From Borrelia duttonii Ly (GTDB taxonomy: Bacteria > Spirochaetota > Spirochaetia > Borreliales > Borreliaceae), in assembly GCF_000019685.1 (NCBI RefSeq), contig NC_011256.1:1-64000 (forward strand): DNA of 64,000 nucleotides, written 5' to 3'. Below the pieces are notes generated by a model, which was not told the DNA's origin, did not search any database, and worked only from the letters and a program-made list of their open reading frames with translations. This document shows, in pieces, positions 27,638 to 36,500 of this stretch. Positions within the stretch are counted from its first letter, which is position 1. Every line of letters begins with the position of its first letter. A program made the translations under genes and the position numbers.

Positions 27638-28708
27638 TTACTGTTGCCCTACTGCTTTTGGCTCTCTTGCCTTATCTACTTCTTCCTTTACTTTCTCCAA
27701 AACATTCTTTACCGTCTTCTTCACTATTTCTTCTACTGCTCCCAATAATTTATTTACTGCACTTACTCCTACTAATTGTGCTATTTTGTCATCATCACTA
27801 CTATGTGCGGCTAATTTACCACCTTTCACTAATGAACGTAAGGCTATCCCCCCTGCTACTGCTGCTGCCTTTGCTACATCTTTTGCTAAATTATCTTTAT
27901 TACCTCCTAATGCAAACTTTAATGTACTTGTTGCAGCATCGGCATCACTCCCACCTAATGCTTGATCATTTTCTCCTGATGCAACTATTGATGCCAGCAT
28001 TTCCTCTCCGCTTACTGATGATACTATTGCTGCTGCTTTCTCTCCCACTGCCGCTCCTGGACCTTGATCTGTAGCTAATATTTTAACTCCATCCTTATTA
28101 TCTGCATTATTTACTTTTACTGCCGTTTCTCCTGCTTGCGGCTTTGCAACACCTTCTTTACCGGCTGTACCCACTATTCCTTTAAATGCATTATATGCTT
28201 TTTTTAATTCAAGCGCAGCTGCTGCTACTCCTTGGTTTTGAGAGACTGACACACCTACCTTTTCACTATCACCTATATCTTTTAAAGACTCTAAATGCCC
28301 TTTCAATGAACTTAAAACTTCCTTAGATGCATCAACTACAACTCTAATTGAATTTTTTGATGCATCACTTTTATCAACACCCGATGTTACCTTACTTGCT
28401 ACTTTTTCTAATTCATTTGATGCTTCTCCAAGTTTACCACCCAAACTATAAAAATAACCCGCTACATCACTTCTATTTGTATCCTTAGTCACTTTTAATC
28501 CTAATGTATCTGACATTAACTCTATAAATGCATAAAATACTCTCTCTGCACTTCTCCCTACTTCCATCATTGCCCCACTTAATCCTCTCCCGTCTCCTCC
28601 TCCTGTCCCTTCTCCTTTCACTCCTCCACTATTACATCCCATCATCACCATCATCATCATCAATAATATTACTCTTACTTTCCCCTCTCCTTTTTTCTCT
28701 TTATTCAT
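27638..28708 (-). CDS. vlp: variable large protein, type IV (probably delta-like), intact
   Basis: An uninterrupted 356-residue Vlp. It has an N-terminal MNKEKKGEGKVRV, a Met-rich signal peptide, lipobox MMGC (Cys at 24), then MEVGRSAERVFYAFIELMSD, ILATDQGPGAAVGEKAAAIV, SGEEMLASIVASGENDQALG and the end VDKAREPKAVGQQ, matching the long Vlp type seen for B. hermsii Vlp7. Vlps are surface lipoproteins varied by gene conversion into one expression site. GGAGG precedes the ATG by nine bases, but I see no strong promoter. A terminator follows. It is probably a silent but complete cassette. Confidence 0.88.
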   Translation of the reverse strand: MNKEKKGEGKVRVILLMMMMVMMGCNSGGVKGEGTGGGDGRGLSGAMMEVGRSAERVFYAFIELMSDTLGLKVTKDTNRSDVAGYFYSLGGKLGEASNELEKVASKVTSGVDKSDASKNSIRVVVDASKEVLSSLKGHLESLKDIGDSEKVGVSVSQNQGVAAAALELKKAYNAFKGIVGTAGKEGVAKPQAGETAVKVNNADNKDGVKILATDQGPGAAVGEKAAAIVSSVSGEEMLASIVASGENDQALGGSDADAATSTLKFALGGNKDNLAKDVAKAAAVAGGIALRSLVKGGKLAAHSSDDDKIAQLVGVSAVNKLLGAVEEIVKKTVKNVLEKVKEEVDKAREPKAVGQQ

Positions 28709-28800
28709 TCTTCTAGCCTCCTTATTTTTTATTTTTTTCTAGCTTATCTTTAAAAGAAGCAAAAAAATATGACTTATATAACACATACAATACCGCAAAT

Positions 28801-28827
28801 AAAAAAAGAGAGCTTTATTGCTCCCTT
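28801..28827 (-). terminator. terminator of deleted vlp remnant
   Basis: Same GGGAGC/GCTCTC hairpin and T-run as at 27570-27596, here behind the internally deleted type II copy. Confidence 0.65.
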
Positions 28828-28884
28828 TATCAGCGTTCTTATCTAATAATTTTATCTATATTCAATAGATTATTAATTCACATA

Positions 28885-29160
28885 TTAATTAGCCTTAGAC
28901 TCAGAACCTTATCCTTGCTTAATCTCTCCTAATAACTTATTTATTTCTTTTAATCCTTCATCTACTGTATTACTAATCGCTATTTTACTAAAATATGCAA
29001 CAATTTCACTTTTTTTAATCCCCGCCTTTATTCCCAATATCCCTGTAGTCATATCCCCAAAACTTACAAATACTTCCATAAATCCTTTACCTAAATTTGC
29101 CTACCGAACCCACAAATTGTTACCTTTCGCCTACTACACCATCACATCTCATCAATATAT
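28885..29160 (-). pseudogene. vlp: type II vlp remnant with large internal deletion
   Basis: The reading starts in ANLGKGFMEVFVSFGDMTTG and GILGIKAGIKKSEIVAYFSK, the N-terminal core of type II, then passes directly into ISNTVDEGLKEINKLLGEIK and a damaged end. About 230 codons of the centre are missing. The signal peptide end is degraded (GATGAGATGTGATGG for GATGGGATGTAATAG). No functional product is likely. Confidence 0.7.
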
Positions 29161-29178
29161 GATACAATTCAATAGTGT

Positions 29179-29304
29179 TTATTTAAGTTCTACTTTTAGC
29201 TTATCTAACGTATCTTCAATACCACGTAAAGCAGTACTATAAATAACTTCTAAGTTGATTCCATTGTGCAGGACATCTTCTGCAACATTATTTATATAAT
29301 TCAT
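29179..29304 (-). CDS. short ORF or gene fragment
   Basis: A 41-residue open frame (MNYINNVAEDVLHNGINLEV) of helical character with no family resemblance. It has no good ribosome site and lies in a remnant-rich gap, so it may be the 3' end of a lost gene. The rest of 29305-29494 holds nothing I can identify. Confidence 0.25.
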   Translation of the reverse strand: MNYINNVAEDVLHNGINLEVIYSTALRGIEDTLDKLKVELK

Positions 29305-29494
29305 AAGAATTGATTTTATAATTGTACTTCATTATTTCTCCAACCTTTACAACCCTACTTAACCTTATTCAATATACAAAAAATAATTATAGATCAATTA
29401 TTTATTTTTGCTAAAAAATAATAGCAAAAATTATAAAAATTGCAAAAAAATTAAACTTATTATTTAGATAGAAGAAATATTTACTTATTTAAAC

Positions 29495-30067
29495 TTACTT
29501 TATAAACAATGCATATAGCATAGATATTAATGCTATAAATATTCCTACATTAATGGTAATAATAGTCCCAAACATCCAAGCATGTAATTTAAATGTTCCT
29601 TTAACATCTGATGCAAATTTATCTATCTTAGTATCAAGCTCATTAAATTTAATATCTATCTTAGTATCAAGTTCCATTTTATTCACTTCCATATCTTTCC
29701 TAACAGTATCTATCTTGTTATCAAGTTCATTAAATTTAACATCTATTTTGTTATCAAGCTCTGTAAATTTAGCATCTATCTTGTTATCAAGTTCTGTAAA
29801 TTTAATATCTATCTTAATATTTAAATTATTCTCTACGGTATCAATCTTAGTATCAAGTTCTCTAATCTCAGCCTTTAAACCACGCTCTAATATTTCCAGT
29901 TTAAGATTAAAATTATTTTCTAAATATTGAAGATCTTTAGTAGTAAGCTCATTCTTATAGTATCTATAAGATAAATCGTCTGCAATCTCTCTATTAATAC
30001 CCGCTTTTACAAGCTCATTTAGTACCATCTGCCTAGTAATTACAGGTTCCATTTGCATATACTCCAT
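29495..30067 (-). CDS. bdr: Bdr repeat protein
   Basis: A 190-residue Bdr protein starting MEYMQMEPVITRQMVLNELV; AAGGAG five bases upstream supports this ATG over one ten codons earlier. The conserved block EIADDLSYRYYKNELTTKDL is followed by KID repeats (IDIKFTELDNK, IDTVENNLN) and the membrane anchor (MFGTIITINVGIFIALISML). It stands next to a broken cp32-type terminase, as bdr genes do on cp32-like prophages. Confidence 0.9.
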   Translation of the reverse strand: MEYMQMEPVITRQMVLNELVKAGINREIADDLSYRYYKNELTTKDLQYLENNFNLKLEILERGLKAEIRELDTKIDTVENNLNIKIDIKFTELDNKIDAKFTELDNKIDVKFNELDNKIDTVRKDMEVNKMELDTKIDIKFNELDTKIDKFASDVKGTFKLHAWMFGTIITINVGIFIALISMLYALFIK

Positions 30068-30108
30068 AAAGAATCTCCTTATATAATTATTATACAATAA
30101 TTTACAAA

Positions 30109-30816
30109 CTAAATGAAAGTAAATTTAGTAAAATGTTGACTTCTATCACGATAATTTAAAGACATAATTAAATATGCTACTGATAATACATCAAGAGCAT
30201 CATCATGAACTTCGCCATCTCCATTATATGAATAAATATCACTAAATAAAGAACGACTACTATAATCTAACAAATGCATCTTGTTATAAGTAAATGGTTT
30301 TAAAAAAGAAACAATTCTTGCGTGTTTATTTGTTTTGGGTCTTGTTGGTGCAATTCTAAAGTAATTTTCCATATTGTCTCGAAGTCTAACATATTCACGT
30401 GTCAAAGCCCCAGATCCTTTAATATCATCTCTATCTTCAATATAAAGTGTATTAACATTTAAATTCCCCATTATTACCTTTATTGTATTCATAACATATG
30501 GATCAACAGCTGGTTTTTGATCTTGAAATATAAACGCATAATACTTATCCGACACCTTCTCTAAAACACAAAGAGCAATATTATCCAAAAATGTTTTACC
30601 ACTCGCAATCCCACCTGATAAAATAACTTTGTTTCGATTATTCTTTTCAATATCAAGTAACACGTTACGTTATTTTTTAGTCAATAACTTATTTTCAAAG
30701 CTTTTAAAATCAACAACTACTGGTTTTGGTTTAATAAAAGACGCAATATCAACACCAAATTCACGCTTATATTCCCTTTGCATCTTTTTAAAAAGAGGTA
30801 GATCATATATATTCAC
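30109..30816 (-). pseudogene. cp32-type terminase large subunit remnant
   Basis: From a GTG at 30816 the frame reads NIYDLPLFKKMQREYKREFG and IASFIKPKPVVVDFKSFENK, the N terminus of cp32/phiBB-1 terminase, to an in-frame TAA at 30670-30672. It continues in the same frame through Walker A ILSGGIASGKTF, then jumps to the C-terminal part (DDIKGSGALTREYVRLRD, VHDDALDVLSVAYLI). At 235 codons about half of the usual length is missing, including Walker B. It cannot package DNA. A shorter product from 30663 could be made but would not be a terminase. Confidence 0.8.
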
Positions 30817-30827
30817 AACATAATCCT

Positions 30828-31366
30828 TTAAATTTTAAATTTAACTTGTGATTCAAAATCAGTTGCTTTTAATTTAAGCATGGCTTGGTAATACAATTCC
30901 ATTTTTTTAAGTTCTTCTGCTCGTTTAACTTCGTCAAGTTCACATAGCTTATTATTAAGATCTTGCTCGTCTTCATTATTAATTCCTTCTCTAAGTCTTT
31001 CAATTTTGCTCTCTAATACCTTTATTTCCTTATTGTATGATTTAAATTCCAAATCTAAATAACTATAAATGACGCAATAAATTCTAATCTCAATCTATTT
31101 CGAGACATATGAAGCTGGCTTTTAATACTACTTGATTGTGAATTATGCTCTGATGCACGAATTAACACATTATTTAGAACTTCTTCACTAATTGTTACTT
31201 TTGGATATTCTTCTAAATTATTGCTTTCTCTAGACTCCCATCTACGCCTCATTTTACATACATTAGCACGACTTACACCCATCTCTTTACTAATTCTGTG
31301 CATCACTAAGCTTACTTTCATTAAAATACACAATATAATCATAAAATGATTTCTTTACTTTATTCA
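30828..31366 (-). pseudogene. DUF603 family gene with two frameshifts
   Basis: The ATG at 31366 opens MNKVKKSFYDYIVYFNESKL, the usual DUF603 N terminus. Near 31320 one extra base moves the frame to ISKEMGVSRANVCKMRRRWE, and near 31060 a second shift leads to SYNKEIKVLESKIERLREGI and the end AMLKLKATDFESQVKFKI. DUF603 proteins carry a helix-turn-helix (the GVSRANVCKMRRRW part) and precede terminase on cp32, perhaps as the small subunit. Order and decay match the neighbouring terminase remnant. Confidence 0.75.
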
Positions 31367-31534
31367 TATCTCTTCAACCTTCTAAATTAAAAAAAATTAA
31401 TTTAACTTAACATAAGCTCTATAACAAAATAATAATTTTACAAAACATACAATAAAACCAAAGATATATTTTTAAAATAAAAACATATTATTAATTAATT
31501 AATTATGTATAATAAAAAATAAGGAGAATATTAT

Positions 31535-32271
31535 ATGAAAAAAATATATTAATACTTTGCATCACATTATTTTTATATGGTTGTAATGCAAATAAACATA
31601 CAAATACAAATAAACATACAAATACAAATAAACATACAAATACAAATAAACATACAAATACAAATAAACATACAAATACAAATAAACATACAAACAAACA
31701 TCAAGTACCTCCTATAGTTTTAGTAAAGCCATCTGCAAGCATCATGTCAACTGAAGAAAAAAATAAATTAAACGCATTAATATATGGATTGAATATGACT
31801 ATAAAACGCTATGATAATATATATAAAGCAAAAGATACTCAAACAGTGGAAAACGACATAAAAAGATATAACAAGTTTCATAATTGGATCTTCAATGATC
31901 CAGCACAAATACAAAAACAAAAAGAATTAATTAATGCTTTTAGTTACGCATATGACTTTATAGATGATAAACGAAAAAAACTTGCAAGTCACAAATATAA
32001 AAGTACTGAGCAATATATAAAAGATTCTTTTCATTTTTTTCATAATAAAGAATATCAAAAAAGCCACACATACGACCCTAGTTGGTATGGACGTAATAAA
32101 AATGATTTGACGAATTATATAAATATTTATTTCTTGAGTATAATAATGAAAAGTATATCTCGAACAAACGAACATGCTACTAATGAAGAAATATTTCAAG
32201 TAATGAAAAAAGAACTTAAAAATAAAGAAAGTTATACCTATCAAAATTCATTGTCACTATGGAAAGACTAA
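31535..32271 (+). pseudogene. Mlp-type lipoprotein with frameshift in a start-proximal A-run
   Basis: AAGGAG and ATG at 31535 are followed by AAAAAAA; the frame from this ATG stops after five codons. With one more A the frame would read through a lipoprotein signal (ILILCITLFLYGCN), five NKHTNT repeats and the long frame that is open to 32271. The latter has LNALIYGLNMTIKRYDNIY, FHNWIFNDPAQIQKQKELIN and YAYDFIDDKRKK, similar to relapsing-fever Mlp-type lipoproteins. The A-run suggests slippage could turn it on. A start at 31744 would give an unexported product and is unlikely. Confidence 0.65.
31591..31692 (+). repeat. 18-bp tandem repeat encoding NKHTNT
   Basis: AATAAACATACAAATACA occurs five times without change from 31591 to 31680, plus a partial sixth copy. 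In the shifted frame of the lipoprotein gene each unit encodes NKHTNT just after the lipobox Cys, so copy number would set the length of the surface tether. Confidence 0.9.
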
Positions 32272-32433
32272 AAATTAGTAACAAAATAAATTGTTAATCA
32301 AAAATAAATAAACAATTAGCAACTACAATTTAATAGTTGCTAATCAAATAATAATAAAAGTAATTCATACAACATAACAATAATCGCTATATATTTAAAA
32401 TCAAAAATATCTATTAAAATGAGGAGATTCTAT

Positions 32434-32853
32434 ATGAAAATAATCAATTTTACTTTGATTTTATTACTATTAATGAGTAGTTGTGAACAAAATAATAATA
32501 CAAATAAAGGAATTAAGAGTAGACACAAAAGAGACTTAGAACAACAAGTAGAAGCACAAAAAACACCTGAAGAAAACTTGAGAGAAAAGTTAAGTGAAAG
32601 TCAAATCAAAGGTCTAGATTTTTTAAAAGAAGTTTTGGGTAGTGGATCTGATTTTAACAATTTTTTAAATGCAGACGAATCTAAAATAAAAGATGCTCTT
32701 GATCACATTCAATCAGAACTTGCAAAGTGCACAGGAGATAACGCAGAACAACAAAAAACAACATTTAAAGAAGTAGTAAAAGGCGCTTTGGAAGGTGGCT
32801 TAGATAATTTAAAAGGACAAGCAGCTAGTACTTGTGGACAAGGCAATCAATAA
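32434..32853 (+). CDS. mlp: Mlp family lipoprotein
   Basis: A 139-residue Mlp protein: MKIINFTLILLLLMSSC signal with lipobox, then KSRHKRDLEQQ, TPEENLREKLSESQIKGLDF, DESKIKDALDHIQSELAKCT and the C-terminal LKGQAASTCGQGNQ. All these blocks match B. burgdorferi Mlp proteins of cp32 prophages, surface lipoproteins of unknown function induced in the mammal. GAGGAG lies seven bases before the ATG at 32434; an ATG five codons earlier is less likely. Confidence 0.9.
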   Translation: MKIINFTLILLLLMSSCEQNNNTNKGIKSRHKRDLEQQVEAQKTPEENLREKLSESQIKGLDFLKEVLGSGSDFNNFLNADESKIKDALDHIQSELAKCTGDNAEQQKTTFKEVVKGALEGGLDNLKGQAASTCGQGNQ

Positions 32854-32979
32854 GACTGTCAAGCTATAAACAAATTTTATAAATAGAATTTAAAATACAG
32901 ATTTAAAAAAGAAAGTATCGAGATATTTTGATACAAGTAAAAGGATAAATAAAAAGATTTAAAAAAAGGCATAAATAAA

Positions 32980-33730
32980 CAAAATGTTAACTTAAAGTTA
33001 ACACAAAAAGATAAGTTAAAAAAAAGAAGAAAGATATCTCTCATTGCAAATAGATAAGTCGTTAAAATGAGATATAGAAAGAATATAGACTAAATTTTCA
33101 AGTATTTGATAAAGTTACCACAAAGTCTCATAGATATTTATTCCAAAAATATTTAAAACTATATATTCTACTAACTTAAACCAAACTACATGTCATTTTT
33201 AACATACAAAGAAAGGACCAAAAAATTGACTAAACTTATAAGTATTTGTTAATATATTAATTAACCATTTGATAATTTTTAAAATCATTAGTTAATAAGT
33301 AAACTTAAAAATAGAAATACTAAACCCAAATACACTCCTATAAGATTCTATCTGAATGAAAAGACAACAAAACTTGTAAAACGCTGCATCACAAAACTTA
33401 AAGCTATAGACCCAATTTCTGGATGGTTCGTATACATATTATCAATAGCTGGTTGTAGAGGAGTAGAGATACAAAATGTCAAATTTACTGATATATCACA
33501 AGAAAAAAGCAATAATGATGAGGTATTTTATAGTTTACGTATAAATGTTGCAAAGAAGCGAAGTAATATTTGCATCAGAGAAGTAGTAATTAGTGAAAAT
33601 GAATATAAATCTATTATGAGAGTACATCATGATTATTTTACATCTAAAGACAAAGATTCAAGATGTACATATCTATTTTAAAAAAGCAAAAATAAATTTA
33701 AAGATAACAAAATTAATATAAATAAAATTG
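32980..33730 (+). repeat. left arm of a long inverted repeat
   Basis: From about 33120 to 33730 the sequence is the reverse complement, with substitutions and small gaps, of 40535 to about 41130. A weaker match, including GTTAAC...AAAGTTAAC, continues outward to about 32980 and 41275. The arm includes the 5' two-thirds of an integrase pseudogene. The pair encloses the plasmid partition locus. Confidence 0.8.
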
Positions 33731-34044
33731 CAATTAAGTTTAAATTACTACTAAAATCAGCTGGATTTAAACAACTCAAATCACTACATATATGCCGCAA
33801 TATATTTATTGCTTCAATTAAAACCAAAGGATACAATTCATTTGAAATTACAGAACTAATGAAATATGCATCAACTTCTGAAATTGATAATGTTTACGGA
33901 TTATCTTAAGCTAGAACAATACAAGCTTACAAGGATATTAAGAATTCTTTGAAAGAATATCAATGTCATCATATTGTATATTTCATGTATTGCTATATAA
34001 TCTATGAAAACATAAAATTAAATCAATGTATTACTACAAACTAA
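33296..34044 (+). pseudogene. tyrosine recombinase (integrase) pseudogene
   Basis: In one frame I read TKPKYTPIRFYLNEKTTKLV, then GCRGVEIQNVKFTDI (box I Arg), a K-R strand, and SLHICRNIFIASIKTKGYNS (H-x-x-R) followed by MKYASTSEIDNVYGLS (the Tyr). These are the catalytic residues of a tyrosine recombinase. Two in-frame TAA codons, at 33679-33681 and 33907-33909, interrupt it; the second falls just after the Tyr. The likely N-terminal start is lost. The truncated inverted copy near 40590-40925 lacks the C-terminal catalytic half. Confidence 0.75.
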
Positions 34045-34077
34045 CAAAAAGAAGTTACAATTCTCTTTGTTAGAATT
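34041..34077 (+). terminator. terminator after the integrase pseudogene
   Basis: CTAACAAAAAGAA pairs with TTCTCTTTGTTAG across a 7-base loop and is followed by a T-rich run. The remaining stretch to 34280 has no gene I can identify. Confidence 0.7.
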
Positions 34078-34280
34078 TTTTATTTTAAAAATAAAGGTTA
34101 AAAATAGGCTAAAGGTAATTCAATACATAGTTATTATATAATTAAACTTAACAAAAATCAAGATTTAACATAATAAATAAGCATAAAAAAAGGTATATAG
34201 CCTTTTAATAATGAATACATATATGGAGTAAGTTATATTTTTTTAAATATACGCTTAGATTTAAATTTAAGATGATATTC

Positions 34281-34496
34281 TTATCCTCTATCTTTAAGAA
34301 AAAGAGGATCATATAAAACTTCTGTATTATTTGTTGCCATAAAATGGGATCCAATATTATTCTTTATCTTAACTTCACTTATCTCAAATTCATCTTTTAA
34401 ACATTTATAATCTTTATCCTCAACACGAACATCTCGTTTAATGCCAAAGACACTTAAGATTCTACATAGATTTAAAATATAACAATTAATCCTCAT
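34281..34496 (-). CDS. small hypothetical protein
   Basis: A 71-residue protein (MRINCYILNLCRILSVFGIK) started after GATGAGGA, right behind the ssb remnant. It may be the N-terminal part of a once longer gene, since the C terminus is not conserved with anything I know. No function can be given. Confidence 0.4.
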   Translation of the reverse strand: MRINCYILNLCRILSVFGIKRDVRVEDKDYKCLKDEFEISEVKIKNNIGSHFMATNNTEVLYDPLFLKDRG

Positions 34497-34520
34497 ATAA
34501 TCCTCATCTTTTATAAACTT

Positions 34521-34749
34521 CTAAAAAGGAATATCTTCATTAAATTCACAAGCAGAATCAGGAACAGAAGTAGGAACAAGAATAGGAATATCAACTTTAG
34601 GATTATGATGCTTACTGTCCTCACCAAACAATCTCAGTAATATTATTAGCTATAGAAAAATTTAGTATAGCTAAATTTGTACTACTATAAGATAAAAGTG
34701 AATCTTTAACTAAGCGTCCTGATAATGTGATGTTATTAATGTCAGACAT
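34521..34749 (-). pseudogene. ssb: single-strand DNA-binding protein remnant
   Basis: The ATG at 34749 opens MSDINNITLSGRLVKDSLLS and STNLAILNFSIANN, the first strands of a bacterial SSB. The frame then stops (EIVW, stop), and in a shifted frame the far C terminus follows: LFGEDSKHHNP, ending in CEFNEDIPF, the acidic tip that binds partner proteins. The OB-fold centre of about 70-80 residues is missing. It cannot bind single-stranded DNA normally. Confidence 0.8.
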
Positions 34750-34960
34750 CAAAACCCCCATCATCATAAAGCCTACGTCTGATTTCCATTATTTGGAGAT
34801 CACAATACAGGTTACCTAAATATTCATTGTATTCTTTTGTTTTATGATAGTCATAAACATATTTTTTAATAATATTTCTGAAACACTTATATATAAATTT
34901 TAACATACGATATAAAATTATTAAAATGAAAATTATCACATGTACAACCATCTGCTCCAC
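34742..34960 (-). CDS. small membrane protein
   Basis: A 72-residue protein with a hydrophobic N-terminal helix (VHVIIFILIILYRMLKFIYK) and a charged tail. It lies between the DUF244 gene and the ssb remnant and overlaps the latter's start. I do not recognise it. Confidence 0.5.
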   Translation of the reverse strand: MEQMVVHVIIFILIILYRMLKFIYKCFRNIIKKYVYDYHKTKEYNEYLGNLYCDLQIMEIRRRLYDDGGFDV

Positions 34961-34966
34961 CTTCCA

Positions 34967-36319
34967 TTAAATTGCATATGAGGTGAAAGATAAAGGATTA
35001 GATATAGAGGACTTACGACGAGAACTAATATCATTAATATCATAATAATCATAATGATCCGTAATTAATTTAAACCTATCTTTAATAGCACGTTTACCTG
35101 CATTTAAAGCAAATATATTCTTTCCTAATCTATAAACAATATTATCTGTTAACGAAAACTCCATAGATAACTTACCAAATATATCTTTAAGAACATCCTT
35201 ATCTTGTTTAGTAAGTGCATATAATTCTTTAGCATTCTCTTTCTCTTTTTTCTCTATTTCTGTTTGCTTAGATTGAATATCAACTAAATGTTTCTCTAAA
35301 AGTTCTCGCTCTTCAGAACCAATATTTAAATTAACAATATTGATAAAATTTATAAATTCATCTTTATAATTTAATTCTGTCAGGCTTGAATAATATTGAC
35401 TATCTTGTAAGAATAGTTTTATATGATTTGTTAAATCTTCTATGTCAATATTTGCAAGATCAATAGAATTATCATTCTTTATGATATTACAAATACGCCC
35501 AACTTCCATATCCAATGCCGCAATATAAATCATCACTATCCCTATAACGCCATTATTCCTCTCTATAACACAATTAATAGGCTCATCACTAATTAAAAAG
35601 AATAGGTTGCATTTTGATAAGCCAGTACATGCAAGTTGCACTTGTGCTTGAACATAATATTTAAAGAAATATTTACTATCTAAAAAATTACCTGTTTGAT
35701 TATATTCTGTAATAGCTGATGTTAAATAATTATTATCATCACATTTAATCTCTAATAGTTCTGCTTCACCTTGATTGTTTACAAACCAACCATCTATTGT
35801 TGCACCAACAAGATTATCTCCTAACCCTACTCGTTTGAAGTAATTATATTTGTCTATTCCATTAGCATATTTGTTTTTATGTAAAACTTGTATATTATCA
35901 AAATAAATACGTAGAAACTCATCAAATCCTAAATTTTCTAATGCTTTACCTTTTTTAATATGCAAATTATCTTTATATGGAACTTCTTTTCTAAAAGATT
36001 TAAGTACTCTACTTATAATTAATTCAGAAGCAGCATCAACACCAAGAAATATACTCCCAACTTCACTAGCACCAAATCTTGTTAACGTCCCACGTTGAAT
36101 AGAAAAATCTTCTTTACTATTAAACTTGAAATATTCATTCTTTTTGATACCAGGTAATTTACGTCCTATTTTGCTCATTTTACTTATATTAGTTTGTTTA
36201 TTATTATCAGACTCTGGAATAAAAGCTTCTAAACCTTTAATAACTTGTTGAGTATATAAATCTTGTTGATTCATTCTTTTTACTCCATTATTAATTTCTG
36301 TAATATTATTCTTACTCAT
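34967..36319 (-). CDS. DUF244 protein, probable YqaJ-type exonuclease
   Basis: A 450-residue protein of the Borrelia DUF244 family. Motifs match lambda-exonuclease/YqaJ nucleases: RFGASEVGSIFLGVD near 82, KGKALENLGFDEFLR near 124, GATIDGWFVNNQGEAELLEI followed by KC near 172-193 (the D...E-x-K catalytic set), and YYVQAQVQLACTG near 221-233. The last third is a coiled coil and a conserved tail. Such nucleases trim ends for annealing by an ERF or RecT partner, and an ERF gene lies 3.6 kb away, though broken. The gene itself has no visible defect. Confidence 0.7.
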   Translation of the reverse strand: MSKNNITEINNGVKRMNQQDLYTQQVIKGLEAFIPESDNNKQTNISKMSKIGRKLPGIKKNEYFKFNSKEDFSIQRGTLTRFGASEVGSIFLGVDAASELIISRVLKSFRKEVPYKDNLHIKKGKALENLGFDEFLRIYFDNIQVLHKNKYANGIDKYNYFKRVGLGDNLVGATIDGWFVNNQGEAELLEIKCDDNNYLTSAITEYNQTGNFLDSKYFFKYYVQAQVQLACTGLSKCNLFFLISDEPINCVIERNNGVIGIVMIYIAALDMEVGRICNIIKNDNSIDLANIDIEDLTNHIKLFLQDSQYYSSLTELNYKDEFINFINIVNLNIGSEERELLEKHLVDIQSKQTEIEKKEKENAKELYALTKQDKDVLKDIFGKLSMEFSLTDNIVYRLGKNIFALNAGKRAIKDRFKLITDHYDYYDINDISSRRKSSISNPLSFTSYAI

Positions 36320-36387
36320 TTATTACTACTTAATTTCTAATATATAGAAATATACTATATAACAAAAATTATTTTTATCAATTTTTT

Positions 36388-36395
36388 GATATAAT
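36388..36395 (+). promoter_or_regulatory. possible -10 box for the partition operon
   Basis: GATATAAT matches an extended -10 box about 105 bases before the PF57 start; the -35 region (A/T-rich) is poor. It lies in the space between the divergent DUF244 and PF57 genes. Confidence 0.35.
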
Positions 36396-36500
36396 ATTTT
36401 TGTTATTTTTTTTTAAATCGATTTATCCAAATAAAAAATAAATGTTTGCTTTTTATTTGAAATTGAACTATCATGAATGGTAGTAATTAAGGAGTTTAAT

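Noticed and set aside
27658-28074. Leu-rich plus-strand open frame across a vlp
   Set aside because: Shadow of the intact minus-strand vlp; the Leu/Ser-rich content is typical of antisense reading of Ala/Lys-rich genes.
31503-31697. Minus-strand frame with repeated VCLFVF
   Set aside because: Antisense of the NKHTNT repeats; no start site and implausible composition.
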